A stretch of DNA of 64,000 nucleotides from Maricaulaceae bacterium (GCA_026126205.1 JAHCJP010000007.1:62001-126000); one strand, 5' to 3'. Positions 17,661 through 30,104 are shown, counted from the stretch's first letter. Program-made: numbers and translations. Notes: generated by a model from the letters alone, not told the origin.

Positions 17661-18374
17661 TCATGGCCGGTAATCGAACCATTTTCGGATATCGAACCCG
17701 TCGCGATAGATGTGCAGGCCGTGCTCCTCGATCGTCCGCCGGTTCAGAAGCACGAAATCCGCCTGGGCCAGGCGGCCGCCGTAATAGCACAGATCGACGA
17801 TGTCGAAGACCTGGAACCCCGCGGCATCAAGGACCCCGATGCGTTCGGCCATGTTGTCGACCAGAGTCTCCACGATCACGATGCTGCAATCCTGCAGCGT
17901 CCGTTCCGCGCCGCGGATCACCTGCATCTCCTCGCCGTCGATGTCGATTTTCAGCAGATAGGGCCGGGGCAGGGCGCGGCCGCGCATCACACTGTCCAGC
18001 GTGCGCATCGGCACGGTGCGCAATCCCGGGCCGGCCCCGCCCTCGTCCACCATGTGGGCGTGGCTGATCTCGCCGCCGGCATAGGTCAGGCGCAGGGCGG
18101 TGTCGCCATCGCGGCTGGAAATGGCGGCGTTGACGATCTCGTGCTTCGCGCCGTGGCGGGCGTAAAGCGCGGCGATGGCGGCGTTCCATTCCGTCACCGG
18201 CTCCATCAGCAGGTGCATGCGGTCCGGATAGGCGCGCAGCAGGGCGGGCGTGCCATCCTTCACCCCCACGTCCAGCACGGCTCCGACCGGCGCGCCGATG
18301 CGTTTCAGCGCCTCCAGCGCGTCGTGCTTGGTCGGCTGGCGCGAGCGCCGAAGGAAAAGTGGTTTCAGACGCAT
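17661..18374 (-). CDS. FkbM-family methyltransferase
   Basis: 237 residues from ATG 18374 (MRLKPLFLRRSRQPTKHDA). SAM-binding motif I is VLDVGVKDG (~35-43), followed by LLMEPVTEWN and EIVNAAIS; the diagnostic FkbM block is LRTVPMRTLDS with YLLKIDIDGEEMQVIRGAERTL (~140-165) and IVIVETLVDN. FkbM enzymes O-methylate sugars or polyketides; a glycan substrate is plausible in an envelope context but there is no neighbouring cluster to confirm it. Confidence 0.85.
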   Translation of the reverse strand: MRLKPLFLRRSRQPTKHDALEALKRIGAPVGAVLDVGVKDGTPALLRAYPDRMHLLMEPVTEWNAAIAALYARHGAKHEIVNAAISSRDGDTALRLTYAGGEISHAHMVDEGGAGPGLRTVPMRTLDSVMRGRALPRPYLLKIDIDGEEMQVIRGAERTLQDCSIVIVETLVDNMAERIGVLDAAGFQVFDIVDLCYYGGRLAQADFVLLNRRTIEEHGLHIYRDGFDIRKWFDYRP

Positions 18375-18457
18375 GGCGGGATCCGGTCCGCTGGATGCGC
18401 CAGTGATAGCGGACCGCAACGGCCCCGGCGAGGCTTCATTGATCCGCGCGCGGCGCC

Positions 18458-19780
18458 TCAGTGCGCCAGCGCCCGGGCGCGCTTCTGGAAGGCGCGGTTG
18501 ACCGGGCTGAACGGTTTCAGCGCCAGCCGCTCTCCGGCGAGGCCTTCAGCCAGGCCGCGCAGACCGCCGCGGATCGCGGCCTCGGTCAGCGTCCAGTCGA
18601 TAATATCGCGCTGGGCGTGGCTGCCGCCGAACCCGTTGGCGATGAAGCGGGCGGGGTGCAGGCGCTCCACCGCCTCCTCGTAGCGGCCGTGGTGAAAGGC
18701 GGCGAAGCCCTCGATCAACGCCAGTCCGGTCTCGCGCCGCCAGCGCGCCGCCTCGCTCCCGCCCACCGCGTCCTCGCGGCAGGCCGCCAGCAGCCGGTCC
18801 AGCGCCGTGTCGCGCCCGGCGCCAAGATAGGCCATCGCCGCATGCCAGTCATTGAAAGCGTAGAGCCGCCCGTCGGCGTGCTGCTCCCAGGCGGTGGCGA
18901 GCTCGCCCCAGCGCCCGCCAACATCCACGCCCAGCGCCTCCAGCCGCCAAAGCAGCGCCGAGGCGTCGACCAGATCCAGCGCCACGGCGCTTTTCGCGCC
19001 CCGGACCGGACCGTCATAGAGCGCCAGCGCCGCCCCGGCCTCGTCGAGGTCGATATGGCACAGCGCGCGGTGCCACCAGTTGTGGACGCGGAAGAAATTA
19101 TCCTCCGCCGCCCAGTATTCTTCCCGGTCCCGCATCCACGCCACCCCGTCGCCGGCGCGGCCCTGCATCTCTATAACGTGGGCGACGGCATGATGGGCCC
19201 AGCTGTCGCGCGGCTCCAGCTCCAGCGCCCGGCGCCCCGCCTCGTCGGCGCGGTCATAATCGCCCATCTCCTCCAGTCCGAAGGCGTGCATGCCCAGCAG
19301 CAGCGAATAGCCCGGAACGTCCGGCGTCCATCGCGGCAGCGCGCGGGCGATCCGGTCGCGCAGATTGCGCGCGTTGCCGCGCAGGAAGTCGATGACATGG
19401 CCGGCCTGCAAGGCGAGCAGGTCGCGCGGGAAGCGGGCATTGTGCGCGTCCAGCGCCAGCGCCGCCGCCGTCCATTCCCCGGCCAGCGCCCTGTCCAGCG
19501 CGGCGGCGTGACTGGCGCTGCGGTCGTCAAGGTCGAGGGCCTTGGCCGCGGCGACGCTATCACGGGCCATCGCAGCGGCTTCCGGTTCGGTCGCCAGCGC
19601 CAGCACATGCGCCCTGGCGAGATGCGCCATCGCGAAATCCGGATCTATCTCCAGCGCCCCGTCGAGCAGCGCCAGCGGGTCGCCGGCGTAAAGGTTCAGC
19701 GCCGACATCGCCTCGTCATATAGCGCCGCCCCTTCAGCACTCGCGCCGGGCAGCGGGTTTTCCTGACGGTCGGTTCGCAT
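18458..19780 (-). CDS. TTC38-like tetratricopeptide repeat protein
   Basis: 440 residues from ATG 19780; the longer frame upstream would lie across the divergent thioesterase and is rejected. The whole chain is helical repeats with FAMAHLARAHVLALATEPEAAAMARDS, WTPDVPGYSLLLGMHAFGLEEMGDYDRADEAGRRALELEPRDSWAHHAVAHV split by HNWWHRALCHIDLDEAGAALALYD and AFNDWHAAMAYLGAGRD. The WAxHAVAHV and HNWWHxAL motifs are those of the TTC38 family, shared by bacteria and animals, whose biochemical role is unknown. Soluble, probably cytoplasmic. Confidence 0.85.
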   Translation of the reverse strand: MRTDRQENPLPGASAEGAALYDEAMSALNLYAGDPLALLDGALEIDPDFAMAHLARAHVLALATEPEAAAMARDSVAAAKALDLDDRSASHAAALDRALAGEWTAAALALDAHNARFPRDLLALQAGHVIDFLRGNARNLRDRIARALPRWTPDVPGYSLLLGMHAFGLEEMGDYDRADEAGRRALELEPRDSWAHHAVAHVIEMQGRAGDGVAWMRDREEYWAAEDNFFRVHNWWHRALCHIDLDEAGAALALYDGPVRGAKSAVALDLVDASALLWRLEALGVDVGGRWGELATAWEQHADGRLYAFNDWHAAMAYLGAGRDTALDRLLAACREDAVGGSEAARWRRETGLALIEGFAAFHHGRYEEAVERLHPARFIANGFGGSHAQRDIIDWTLTEAAIRGGLRGLAEGLAGERLALKPFSPVNRAFQKRARALAH

Positions 19781-20023
19781 GGCGGCTTCCTCTGGCGCGG
19801 CCGGAGCCGGCCGGAATCGCGGCGGCGAAGGGCCGGAGGCGGCTGGCGCCGTGTGACATGTCTTTCGTCGCCGCGACAGACTGCTGTCGCGATTAGGCGC
19901 TCGCCCGCCGGACTTGGCAAGCGAATCCGGCGCGCGCCCGCCATTCGAAACGCCCCGCCCGTTGATCGGCGCGCGCAGGGCGGTCAAGTATGGGTGAGTC
20001 ACAGGGTGCGAAAGGGTCAGGAC

Positions 20024-20461
20024 ATGGGGGTGATATGGCGCGGGGGACGGTTCCCGCTGGAGGAATTCAACGCCAAGGCCGAAGGCTGTCTGAACGGCCT
20101 GATCGGCATCGAACTGATCGAGGCGGGGGATGACTGGATCCGCGGCCGCATGCCGGTGGACGAGCGCACGCGCCAGCCCTTCGGCATTCTGCATGGCGGA
20201 GCCTCGGTGGTGCTGGCCGAGACGCTCGCCTCGCAGGGCGCCTTCGCCACGCTGGACCCCGAAACCCACGCCAGTGTCGGCATGGAGATCAACGCCAACC
20301 ATGTCCGCCCGGTCGCCGACGGCTGGGTCTATGGCCATGCCCGGGCCGAAGCCATCGGCCGCACCACGCAGGTGTGGACCATCCGCATCACCAACGAGGC
20401 CGGAAAGCTGGTCTGCCTGTCGCGCTGCACCATCGCTATCGTGCCGCAGCGCAAGGGGTAG
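20024..20461 (+). CDS. PaaI-type hotdog thioesterase
   Basis: 145 residues from ATG 20024 (MGVIWRGGRFPLEEFN), with AAGGGTCAGGA upstream. Single hotdog domain: FGILHGGASVVLAETLAS (His ~57, catalytic Glu ~66), SVGMEINANHVRPVADGWVYGHARAEAIGRTTQVWTIRI and LVCLSRCTIAIV. Closest in pattern to the 1,4-dihydroxy-2-naphthoyl-CoA/YdiI-type acyl-CoA thioesterases. Divergent from the TTC38-like gene; ends 3 bp from the convergent phoD. Confidence 0.88.
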   Translation: MGVIWRGGRFPLEEFNAKAEGCLNGLIGIELIEAGDDWIRGRMPVDERTRQPFGILHGGASVVLAETLASQGAFATLDPETHASVGMEINANHVRPVADGWVYGHARAEAIGRTTQVWTIRITNEAGKLVCLSRCTIAIVPQRKG

Positions 20462-20464
20462 CGC

Positions 20465-22168
20465 TCAGGCCGGTTCGATTTCCGAAACGCCGCCATCCGA
20501 GGGGCGCACGCGCCAACGGCTGTCCAGCCGCGCGCGGTAATTCCGCTTCGCCACGGTGTCGACGGCGATGAAATCGGCCGTCGCCGCCTGCGGCGTCAGG
20601 GTGAGGTGGATATAGCCGCGGTCGCGGTAATTGTGGCGCAGGATGTGCGGATTGGCCCGGCGCGTCATCGCCTGGACATCGACCCCGAGGGTTGGCAGGG
20701 CCAGGAACGGGCTGGGGCTGGACACGGCGGAGGTTCCGAACTCGGCCCCGGCGCGGTTTCCGGCCGCGTCCTCAAGCTCGATCGCCCAGAAATTATGCGT
20801 GTCGCCGGTAAGGACGACAAGGTTCGCGCCCGCCGCCTTCGCGGCGTCATAAAAACGTTCGCGCGCCGCGCCATATCCGTCCCAAGCGTCGGGATTGGCC
20901 GGCAGGCCGAAGCGCGAGCGGCGGATATAGCGATGCAGGCCGGGCGACCGCCAGCGCGCATAGGCGCGCAGCCAGCCCGGTAATTCACTTGCATAGTCCG
21001 GCGCGGTGTTGCGCCCCATCAGCACCTGATTGCCGATCACCTGCCACACCGTTCCGCGCGCCCGGCTGGCGGCGAGGGTTTCGGCGACGAAAGCCATCTG
21101 CGCCGCGCCCAGCATTTCACGCGCCGGATCGTTCAGCCGCGCCATATAGGCCGCCACCGCCGCCCGCGCCTCGGGCGCGTTAGCGGCCATATCGTCCGGC
21201 AAGGCGGGAAACTCGTCCAGTTCAATGGGTTCTGCGCGCGCCGACAGGCGTGATTCCAGACATGTCAGGGTCAGCAGGTTCCCGATTTCATAGGCGCGCC
21301 AGGCATGTCGCGGATCGGACGAGGGTTCGCGCATCGGCGCCCAGTCGAAAAAGGCGCGCAGCGCCGCGTCGCGCCGGTCGCGCCACGGACCCTCGTCCGG
21401 CTGGTGATTCTGCGCCCCGCCCTTCCAGGAATCATTGGCCGTCTCGTGATCGTCCCAGATCATCACCCAGGGCGCGGCGGCGTGGGCGGCCTGCAGGTCC
21501 GGGTCGCTGCGATACTGGGCGTAGCGCCGCGAATAATCCTCATAGGTGATGATTTCGTGCGGCGGGTCTGGCACGCGGCCCAGCGCCTCGGCGTCTTCCG
21601 TCGCGTATTCGCCCATGCCGTATTCGTAGATGTAATCGCCCAGATGCAGGATCAGGTCGACATCGTCGCGCGCCGCGATGTCGCGATAGACGTTGAAATA
21701 CCCGGCCGGATAGTTGGAGCAGGAGACCGCGGCGATGCGCCAGCGCGCAATCTCGCCCTCGGGCAGGGTGGCCGTGCGGCCCACGGGTGAGACCACGCCG
21801 CCGAACCAGAAGCGGTAGAAATAGGTCCGCCCCGGCGCAAGCCCCTCGGCGACCGGCTTGTGAAACGTCAGCGGGCTGGGCTGCACGTATCGCCGGTCCT
21901 CCTGCCAGCGGAAGACGACGCGGGTGAACCCTTCGTCCTCGGCCAGCTCCACCCCGCGCGGCCCGCCGCCGTCGTCGCTGATCGCGGTCCACAGCACTAC
22001 GGACGTCTGGTCCGGGTCGCCGGAGGCGACGCCGTGCCGGAACGGGCCGGACGGCGGTGACGGCGCCGGAATCTCGCGGCCGCAGGCGGCGGCGGACAGG
22101 GCGAGCCCCCCGGCCCCGGCCAGCGCCGCGCGGCGGCTGACCGCCGGTCCCCGCGGCGGCGTGCGCAT
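20465..22168 (-). CDS. phoD: Alkaline phosphatase D family protein, Tat-exported
   Basis: 567 residues from ATG 22168, chosen because GAGGGG lies 6 nt upstream; the in-frame ATG two codons earlier sits directly against that site. Tat signal SRRAALAGAGGLALSAAAC, with a possible lipobox Cys. PhoD features: FRHGVASGDPDQTSVVLWT, TYFYRFWFGG, CSNYPAGYFNVYRDIA, LHLGDYIYEYG (metal-binding Asp), VMIWDDHETANDSW, QVIGNQVLMGRN, LVVLTGDTHNFWAIEL and HIRHN-like end. Periplasmic Ca/Fe-dependent phosphodiesterase/phosphatase releasing phosphate. Lies 40 bp after mutM on the same strand. Confidence 0.93.
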   Translation of the reverse strand: MRTPPRGPAVSRRAALAGAGGLALSAAACGREIPAPSPPSGPFRHGVASGDPDQTSVVLWTAISDDGGGPRGVELAEDEGFTRVVFRWQEDRRYVQPSPLTFHKPVAEGLAPGRTYFYRFWFGGVVSPVGRTATLPEGEIARWRIAAVSCSNYPAGYFNVYRDIAARDDVDLILHLGDYIYEYGMGEYATEDAEALGRVPDPPHEIITYEDYSRRYAQYRSDPDLQAAHAAAPWVMIWDDHETANDSWKGGAQNHQPDEGPWRDRRDAALRAFFDWAPMREPSSDPRHAWRAYEIGNLLTLTCLESRLSARAEPIELDEFPALPDDMAANAPEARAAVAAYMARLNDPAREMLGAAQMAFVAETLAASRARGTVWQVIGNQVLMGRNTAPDYASELPGWLRAYARWRSPGLHRYIRRSRFGLPANPDAWDGYGAARERFYDAAKAAGANLVVLTGDTHNFWAIELEDAAGNRAGAEFGTSAVSSPSPFLALPTLGVDVQAMTRRANPHILRHNYRDRGYIHLTLTPQAATADFIAVDTVAKRNYRARLDSRWRVRPSDGGVSEIEPA

Positions 22169-22208
22169 CGTCATCCCCTCGTCTCCCCTGCGATCCTTGT
22201 CCGTTCCG

Positions 22209-23087
22209 CTATAGCTGGCAGACCGGGCAAAGAAAACTCGACCGGCCGGACTGCACATGCCGCGCGATCACACCGGAACAATCCTCGTCCGGGCAGGGCT
22301 GGCCCTCGCGGCCATAGACGCGGAAGGCGTGCTGGAAATAGCCAAGTCCGCCATCGGCGGCGGCGAAGTCCTTCAGGCTGCTGCCGCCGGCCTCTATCGC
22401 CTCTTCCAGCACCAGCCGGATGGCGAGGAACAGGCGCCCGGCCTCGTCCTCGGAAAGCGTGCGGCCCTCACGCAGCGGCGAGACATGGGCGCGGTGCAGC
22501 GCCTCGCAGACATAGATATTGCCCAGCCCGGCGACGACGCGCTGGTCCAGCAGCAGCGCCTTGACCGGCGCCCGGCGCGCCTTCAGCGTCTCCCACAGAC
22601 CGGCGGCGGAAAAGTCGTTGCCCAGCGGCTCCGGCCCCAGACCGTTCAGGAACGGGGCTTCGGCCTCTCGCCCGGTGTCGAACAGAGTCATGAATCCGAA
22701 CCGGCGCGGATCGTTGAACACGATGCGCGCATCGCCCGCCCGTCCGCCCGCCATGTCGAAGATCACATGGTCATGGGCGCCGTTGGTTCCCGGGGCGCGG
22801 ACGAAACCGCCGGGCCGCGCCGCCGCCGCCTGCGCGGGTTCAATGGTGAAGCGCCCGCTCATCCCCAGATGCATCAGCAGGCTCTCGCCCGTCGACAGCC
22901 GCGCCAGCAGGTATTTCGCCCGCCTTTGCAGGATCTCCACCCGCGCGCCGGTCAGGCGCTTTGCGAAGCCCTGCGGCAAAGCGAAGCGCAGATCGGGGCG
23001 GCGCGCCTCGGCGCGCATGATCTGCGCCCCCGTCATGTAAGGCGACAGGCCGCGGCGGACGGTCTCTACCTCGGGCAGCTCAGGCAT
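22209..23087 (-). CDS. mutM: Formamidopyrimidine-DNA glycosylase
   Basis: 292 residues; excises 8-oxoguanine and FaPy lesions. Starts [14 protein letters not shown], so after Met removal the catalytic Pro and Glu are N-terminal; conserved Lys in RRAKYLL (~58), [46 protein letters not shown], and the C-terminal zinc finger CPDEDC...CPVC. All functional elements are present. Divergent from ubiE (49-bp gap), a pairing common in alphaproteobacteria. Confidence 0.96.
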   Translation of the reverse strand: MPELPEVETVRRGLSPYMTGAQIMRAEARRPDLRFALPQGFAKRLTGARVEILQRRAKYLLARLSTGESLLMHLGMSGRFTIEPAQAAAARPGGFVRAPGTNGAHDHVIFDMAGGRAGDARIVFNDPRRFGFMTLFDTGREAEAPFLNGLGPEPLGNDFSAAGLWETLKARRAPVKALLLDQRVVAGLGNIYVCEALHRAHVSPLREGRTLSEDEAGRLFLAIRLVLEEAIEAGGSSLKDFAAADGGLGYFQHAFRVYGREGQPCPDEDCSGVIARHVQSGRSSFLCPVCQL

Positions 23088-23136
23088 GAGCGCAGTTCTA
23101 GCCCGCTTCCGCGCCTTCGCCTATTGTCCGCGCACG

Positions 23137-23916
23137 ATGAGCGCGCGCGACAGCCATACGCCGGACGAGGCCGTCTCCTTCGGGTTCCGCGAGGTGCCAA
23201 AGACCGAAAAGGCGCGCCTGGTGCGCGGCGTGTTCGACCGCAGCGCCCGCCGCTATGACCTGATGAACGATTTGATGAGCCTGGGCGTGCATCGCGCCTG
23301 GAAGGCGATGACGATCGCCAAGGCCAATCCGCAGCCGGGCGAAATGCTGATCGACGTCGCCGGCGGCACCGGCGATCTGGCCCGCGCCTTCGTGGACGCG
23401 GCGGAAAAGGCGCGCGCCCGCCGCGGCGGCGATTCCGCCCGCGCCGTGGTGGCCGACATCAACGAGGCGATGCTGAACGCCGGGCGGGCGCGGGGCGATG
23501 ATGCGCGCCTGGCATGGACGGTCGCCGACGCCGAGGCGCTGCCCTTCCCGAACGCCAGCGCCGATTGCGTCACCATCGCCTTCGGCATCCGCAATGTGAC
23601 GAACCGTGACCGGGCGCTGGCCGAAATGCGCCGGGTGCTGAAGCCGATGGGGCGGTTTCTGTGCCTTGAGTTTTCGCGGCCCACCAGCCGGCCGCTTGAG
23701 CGCGTCTATGACGCCTGGTCGTTCAACGCCATTCCGGCGCTGGGCGAACTGGTGGCGAAAGACCGCGACAGTTATCAGTACCTGGTCGAATCCATCCGCC
23801 GCTTCCCGCATCAGCAGGCCTTCGCCGAAGAGGTGCGGGCCGCGGGCTTCAGTAATGTCGGCGTGACCAATTACTCCGGCGGCATCGCCGCCCTGCACAC
23901 GGGCTGGGCGGTGTAG
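23137..23916 (+). CDS. ubiE: Demethylmenaquinone/2-polyprenyl-6-methoxy-benzoquinol methyltransferase
   Basis: 259 residues from ATG 23137 ([20 protein letters not shown]); the in-frame ATG at 23086 abuts the mutM start and adds a segment not typical of UbiE. Signatures: [42 protein letters not shown] split across ~14-55, SAM site [11 protein letters not shown] (~72-82), [32 protein letters not shown] and [18 protein letters not shown]-methylation step of ubiquinone synthesis. In most relatives ubiB follows directly; here an oppositely oriented AT-rich gene intervenes. Confidence 0.95.
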   Translation: MSARDSHTPDEAVSFGFREVPKTEKARLVRGVFDRSARRYDLMNDLMSLGVHRAWKAMTIAKANPQPGEMLIDVAGGTGDLARAFVDAAEKARARRGGDSARAVVADINEAMLNAGRARGDDARLAWTVADAEALPFPNASADCVTIAFGIRNVTNRDRALAEMRRVLKPMGRFLCLEFSRPTSRPLERVYDAWSFNAIPALGELVAKDRDSYQYLVESIRRFPHQQAFAEEVRAAGFSNVGVTNYSGGIAALHTGWAV

Positions 23917-23917
23917 C

Positions 23918-24772
23918 TCATCCCGCTAATAGCAAGCGTACTGCATTAATAAAATCAGAGACGATCATTACGCCTATCGCCGGAGAAATAAATTTATTTA
24001 AAACAGTCCCCCCATTTTTATCTTTAAGATGAAATAGCGGGTATGACCTTCTAATGTAGAAGAATAAAATCCTGTATACCCAAATTAGCACCAGAAACAA
24101 ATAAATGTAAAAGGAAATTGTAAACAAGTTATATTCTATGCCGTATTCGATAAGAAGATGGGAATTAATTCTGTATATAGCAAGAAATGATATTGGAAAT
24201 GCTAGTATGAATAAAAATAAATCATAAACAAATGGCTGATGAATCCATGCGGTTTTGGTTTTTCCATCCTCCTCAAGATCCCTAACAGCTTTTTCCACAC
24301 CACCAACCCATTCAGTGTCACCCCTTACAAAGAGAAAGCTGTCATTAGTTGTTGGTGCAGATACAAAAGACTCCCAGTCCAAAACTTTAGATAGGTTAAA
24401 ATCAAATTTAATATTAAAGCCATACTGCGGCTCTGCACGTAAATTTGTTTTATACGCAGTAATGGAACTTATTATAATAGATTTAATCCTTTTAGGAATT
24501 TTTGATGCATCAACCTGATTTGAGTCACTATACATAATGTGCTCGCCATTAGCACATATAAAGCTCGTTAAAATAACATGAGCTTGATCGAAGGCGCTTA
24601 TAAGATTTTGCTTTTGCTCTTCATTTTCGAAATTCTGACTCAACAGTTTTTCTTTTTCTGAACAATGCTTGTTTTTTAGTTGGTTTTCTAGTTTACTTAT
24701 CAACAGCAATACATCATCAATTCTAAAAGAAGCCCCTTTTATTTTTCTATTTATCTCTAAGCTTTTATACAT
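23918..24772 (-). CDS. AT-rich orphan membrane protein inserted between ubiE and ubiB
   Basis: 284 residues with base composition and codon use completely unlike the flanks (A/T-ending codons; Ile, Asn, Lys and Ser rich). N-terminal ~70 residues are helical and charged (LISKLENQLKNKH, LLSQNFENEEQKQNLISAF), a central part has SFLFVRGDTEWVGGVEKAVRDLEEDG, and two strong transmembrane helices occur at about 185-205 and 215-240 with a C-terminal soluble tail. It resembles soluble-sensor-plus-two-TM proteins seen in accessory islands, but I recognise no family. It starts within 2 bp of the ubiE stop, converging on it, so it was acquired there by transfer. No mobility gene or direct repeat is visible. 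Confidence 0.75.
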   Translation of the reverse strand: MYKSLEINRKIKGASFRIDDVLLLISKLENQLKNKHCSEKEKLLSQNFENEEQKQNLISAFDQAHVILTSFICANGEHIMYSDSNQVDASKIPKRIKSIIISSITAYKTNLRAEPQYGFNIKFDFNLSKVLDWESFVSAPTTNDSFLFVRGDTEWVGGVEKAVRDLEEDGKTKTAWIHQPFVYDLFLFILAFPISFLAIYRINSHLLIEYGIEYNLFTISFYIYLFLVLIWVYRILFFYIRRSYPLFHLKDKNGGTVLNKFISPAIGVMIVSDFINAVRLLLAG

Positions 24773-24883
24773 TTCTATTTTCTTTACATTAGCGGTTCTG
24801 TTTATTGATGGCGGGTGTGGTATGTGTGGTGTGCGTAATTGGCGCGCTCGCCAAACTCAAGAGACTAAACTAAACCTCGGACC

Positions 24884-26458
24884 ATGTTGTCACCAACCTC
24901 TTTTTTCCGCCTAGTCCGCGCCGCCTTCACCCTGGCGCGTTACGACGCCATCCTGCCCGCCGAATATCAGGAGAAGCTGCCGCCCTCGGCGCGGCTGTTC
25001 TCGGCGCTGCTGCGGCCGCTGGCGCGGCGCGACCGGGCGGCCAATCCCGGCGAGCGGCTGGCCCGCGCGCTGGAGCGGCTCGGCCCCAGCTATGTGAAAT
25101 TCGGCCAGGTGCTGGCGACGCGCGGCGACGTGATCGGCGAACGCTTCGCCCGCGGGCTGTCGCGCCTTCAGGACAAAATGGACCCGTTTCCGGACGCGCA
25201 GGCCCGCGCCGTGGTCGCGGCCGATCTGGGCGCGCCGGTGGAGAGCCTGTTCGCCGAGTTCGGCCCGGCGGTGGCGGCGGCCAGCGTGGCGCAGGTGCAC
25301 CGCGCGGCAACGCCCGACGGCCGCGACGTGGCGGTGAAAATCCTGCGCCCGGGCATTGAGGCGCGCATCGCCCGCGACACCAGGACCCTGCGCCTCGGCG
25401 CGGCGCTGGCCGAGCGCTTCTTCCCCGCCTCGCGGCGGCTGGAGCCGAAGAAGTTCGTCGAGACCGTGGCCCGCTCGCTGGCCTTCGAGATGGATCTGCG
25501 GCTGGAGGCGGCCTCGGCGTCGGAACTGGCCGAAGCCGCGGCGGAGGCGGAGGATTATTTCATCCCGGACGTGGACTGGCAGCGCTCCGCCCGCCGCGTG
25601 CTGACCACGCAATGGATCGGCGGCATTCCGCTGACAGACATGGACGCGCTGGACGCCGCCGGCGTCGACCGGAAGAAACTGGCCACCACGCTGACCCGCG
25701 CTTTCCTGTCCTGCGCGCTGGATCGCGGCGTGTTCCACGCCGACATGCATGCGGGCAATCTGTTCGCCGACAGGGCCGGCGCCCTGTGGGCGGTGGATTT
25801 CGGCATCATGGGCCGCATCGGCCGGGTCGAGCGGCGGTTTCTCGCCCTGATCCTGCACGGCTTCCTGACCCGAGACTACAAGGGCGCGGCGCAGGCGCAT
25901 TTCGCCGCCGGCTACGTTCCGGCGAAGCATTCGGTGGACGACTTCGCCGCCGCCCTGCGGGCGGTGGGCGAGCCGATTTTCGGCAAGCGCGCCGACCAGG
26001 TGCCGATGAGCCGGGTGCTACTGCAATTGTTCGACATCACCGACATGTTCGATATGCGCCTGCGCCCCGAACTGGTGATGTTGCAGAAGACCATGGTGCA
26101 GGCCGAGGGCGTCGCCCGCGCGCTGGACCCCAAGCATGACATGTGGGCCGCCGCCGCCCCGGTGGTTGAGGCGTGGATGAAGCGCGAGCTTGGTCCGGAA
26201 GGCATCGTGCGCGACGCGGTGGATGATTTGCGCGCCTTTCACGGCGCGGCGAAGAAGCTGCCGCAGGCGGTGGAGGATCTCGCCGCCGCCGGGGCGCGGC
26301 TGCGCGGCGGCGAAGTGCGGCTGGACGACGATACGCTGCTGCGGATGTCGGCGCGCCAAAACCGCGGCCGCGCCGGGCGCTGGACGGTGCTGGTGCTGGC
26401 CGCCGGGGCGGCGGGCGCGCTGGCCGGGTGGGCTGTGACAGGGTTCGTTGCGGGCTAG
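24884..26458 (+). CDS. ubiB: Ubiquinone biosynthesis protein UbiB (ABC1/ADCK kinase-like)
   Basis: 524 residues; atypical kinase/ATPase supporting the CoQ complex at the membrane. Contains the family KxGQ motif in LGPSYVKFGQVLATRGD (~71-80), the AAAS-VAQVHRA nucleotide loop replaced glycine-loop (AASVAQVHRA), VAVKILRPGI (Lys), HADMHAGNLFA (~285) and VDFGIMGRIG (~303). Two C-terminal hydrophobic helices (WTVLVLAAGAAGALAGWAVTGFVAG) anchor it. Complete. The promoter must lie in the 111 bp after the AT-rich insertion, since read-through from ubiE is now blocked by a convergent gene. Confidence 0.95.
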   Translation: MLSPTSFFRLVRAAFTLARYDAILPAEYQEKLPPSARLFSALLRPLARRDRAANPGERLARALERLGPSYVKFGQVLATRGDVIGERFARGLSRLQDKMDPFPDAQARAVVAADLGAPVESLFAEFGPAVAAASVAQVHRAATPDGRDVAVKILRPGIEARIARDTRTLRLGAALAERFFPASRRLEPKKFVETVARSLAFEMDLRLEAASASELAEAAAEAEDYFIPDVDWQRSARRVLTTQWIGGIPLTDMDALDAAGVDRKKLATTLTRAFLSCALDRGVFHADMHAGNLFADRAGALWAVDFGIMGRIGRVERRFLALILHGFLTRDYKGAAQAHFAAGYVPAKHSVDDFAAALRAVGEPIFGKRADQVPMSRVLLQLFDITDMFDMRLRPELVMLQKTMVQAEGVARALDPKHDMWAAAAPVVEAWMKRELGPEGIVRDAVDDLRAFHGAAKKLPQAVEDLAAAGARLRGGEVRLDDDTLLRMSARQNRGRAGRWTVLVLAAGAAGALAGWAVTGFVAG

Positions 26459-26474
26459 GGTCCTGACCCTAAGA

Positions 26475-27224
26475 CTAGTCGATACCCAGCCGGACATAGG
26501 CTGGCGGCGGGTCGCCGTCGCGTGCGAATCGCGCCATCGCGATCACCGGGCCGCCATTGCGGCGCTGGATGATCACCGCCCCGGCGGCGCCGCGCGGCAG
26601 GGCGGCGGTGACCACGCCCTCGCCGCCTTCCCACTCCTGCACGTGAATCAGGGCCAGCACGGGATTGTAGAGCCTCATGCGCAGCCCGGCGTTGGCGCCC
26701 TCGGTGATGTTCACGCTGCGCCAGCCGGGTTCGTAGGAAACCAGCCATACATCCGCCGGCCCATCGCCGGGCGCCTCACCATGATACTGGATGCGGTAAG
26801 CCCCGCCCGGCAGGCGCATGATACGGAACTGTGCGAGGACGGCGGGCTCGGCTGAGGCGACAGCCTCAGAAACGCGCTCCGGGTCGCCGCCCGGCGCGTC
26901 GGCGGCGGCGTTAATCACGAATTGCGGCGTGTAGACACGCGGCGTACCCAGCGCATGCTTGTAGGCGCGCTGGCGGGCGGCGAATTCGGGCCGGGCGTAG
27001 GTGTCGCGCCAGCCATAGACGTCCCAGTAGCCGACGCCGAAACCGAGGGCGAGCACTCCGTCCTGCGCGCCGATCTCGCCCAGAAGCCGGTTGGCCTCCG
27101 GACACATCGAACAGCCCTGGCTGGTGAACAGCTCGACCAGCACGGCGGGCGAATCCGCGTGGTCGTCCGCGGCGGCCGAAGCCGCCGAAAACAGGAACCC
27201 CAGTGCTGCGAGCCAGCGTATCAT
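26475..27224 (-). CDS. DUF1223 thioredoxin-like secreted protein
   Basis: 249 residues from ATG 27224, with a signal peptide (MIRWLAALGFLFSAASAAA). The DUF1223 core is VLVELFTSQGCSMCPEANRLLGEI, with a CSMC pair at residues 38 and 41 in a thioredoxin-like position, then GVGYWDVYGWRDTYARPEFAARQRAYK split by TPQFVINA and a C-terminal beta domain. Periplasmic; assumed redox or metal-binding role, not established. Convergent with ubiB (16-bp gap). Confidence 0.88.
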   Translation of the reverse strand: MIRWLAALGFLFSAASAAADDHADSPAVLVELFTSQGCSMCPEANRLLGEIGAQDGVLALGFGVGYWDVYGWRDTYARPEFAARQRAYKHALGTPRVYTPQFVINAAADAPGGDPERVSEAVASAEPAVLAQFRIMRLPGGAYRIQYHGEAPGDGPADVWLVSYEPGWRSVNITEGANAGLRMRLYNPVLALIHVQEWEGGEGVVTAALPRGAAGAVIIQRRNGGPVIAMARFARDGDPPPAYVRLGID

Positions 27225-27280
27225 GCCGCCCAGCTTATCCCGCCCCCGCGCGCCGCCCAATCAAAACCACGTGACGCCGG

Positions 27281-29962
<2,682 letters not shown>

Positions 29963-30104
29963 GGGAAATCGTCCCTTCGCTGATGCGGGTGCGCGGATGC
30001 GGGCCTTTTAGACCCGGCGCAGATTCCCTGCAACGCAGAGGGGAATTTTCTTCGCAGCCGCGAAAGCGTTGACCCGCAGCCGCGCGGGCGCCACACCGCT
30101 GGCC

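Noticed and set aside
17510..17700. tRNA-Thr as an integration site
   Set aside because: No integrase gene and no repeat of the tRNA 3' end is visible downstream; the next gene is a normal GC-rich FkbM methyltransferase.
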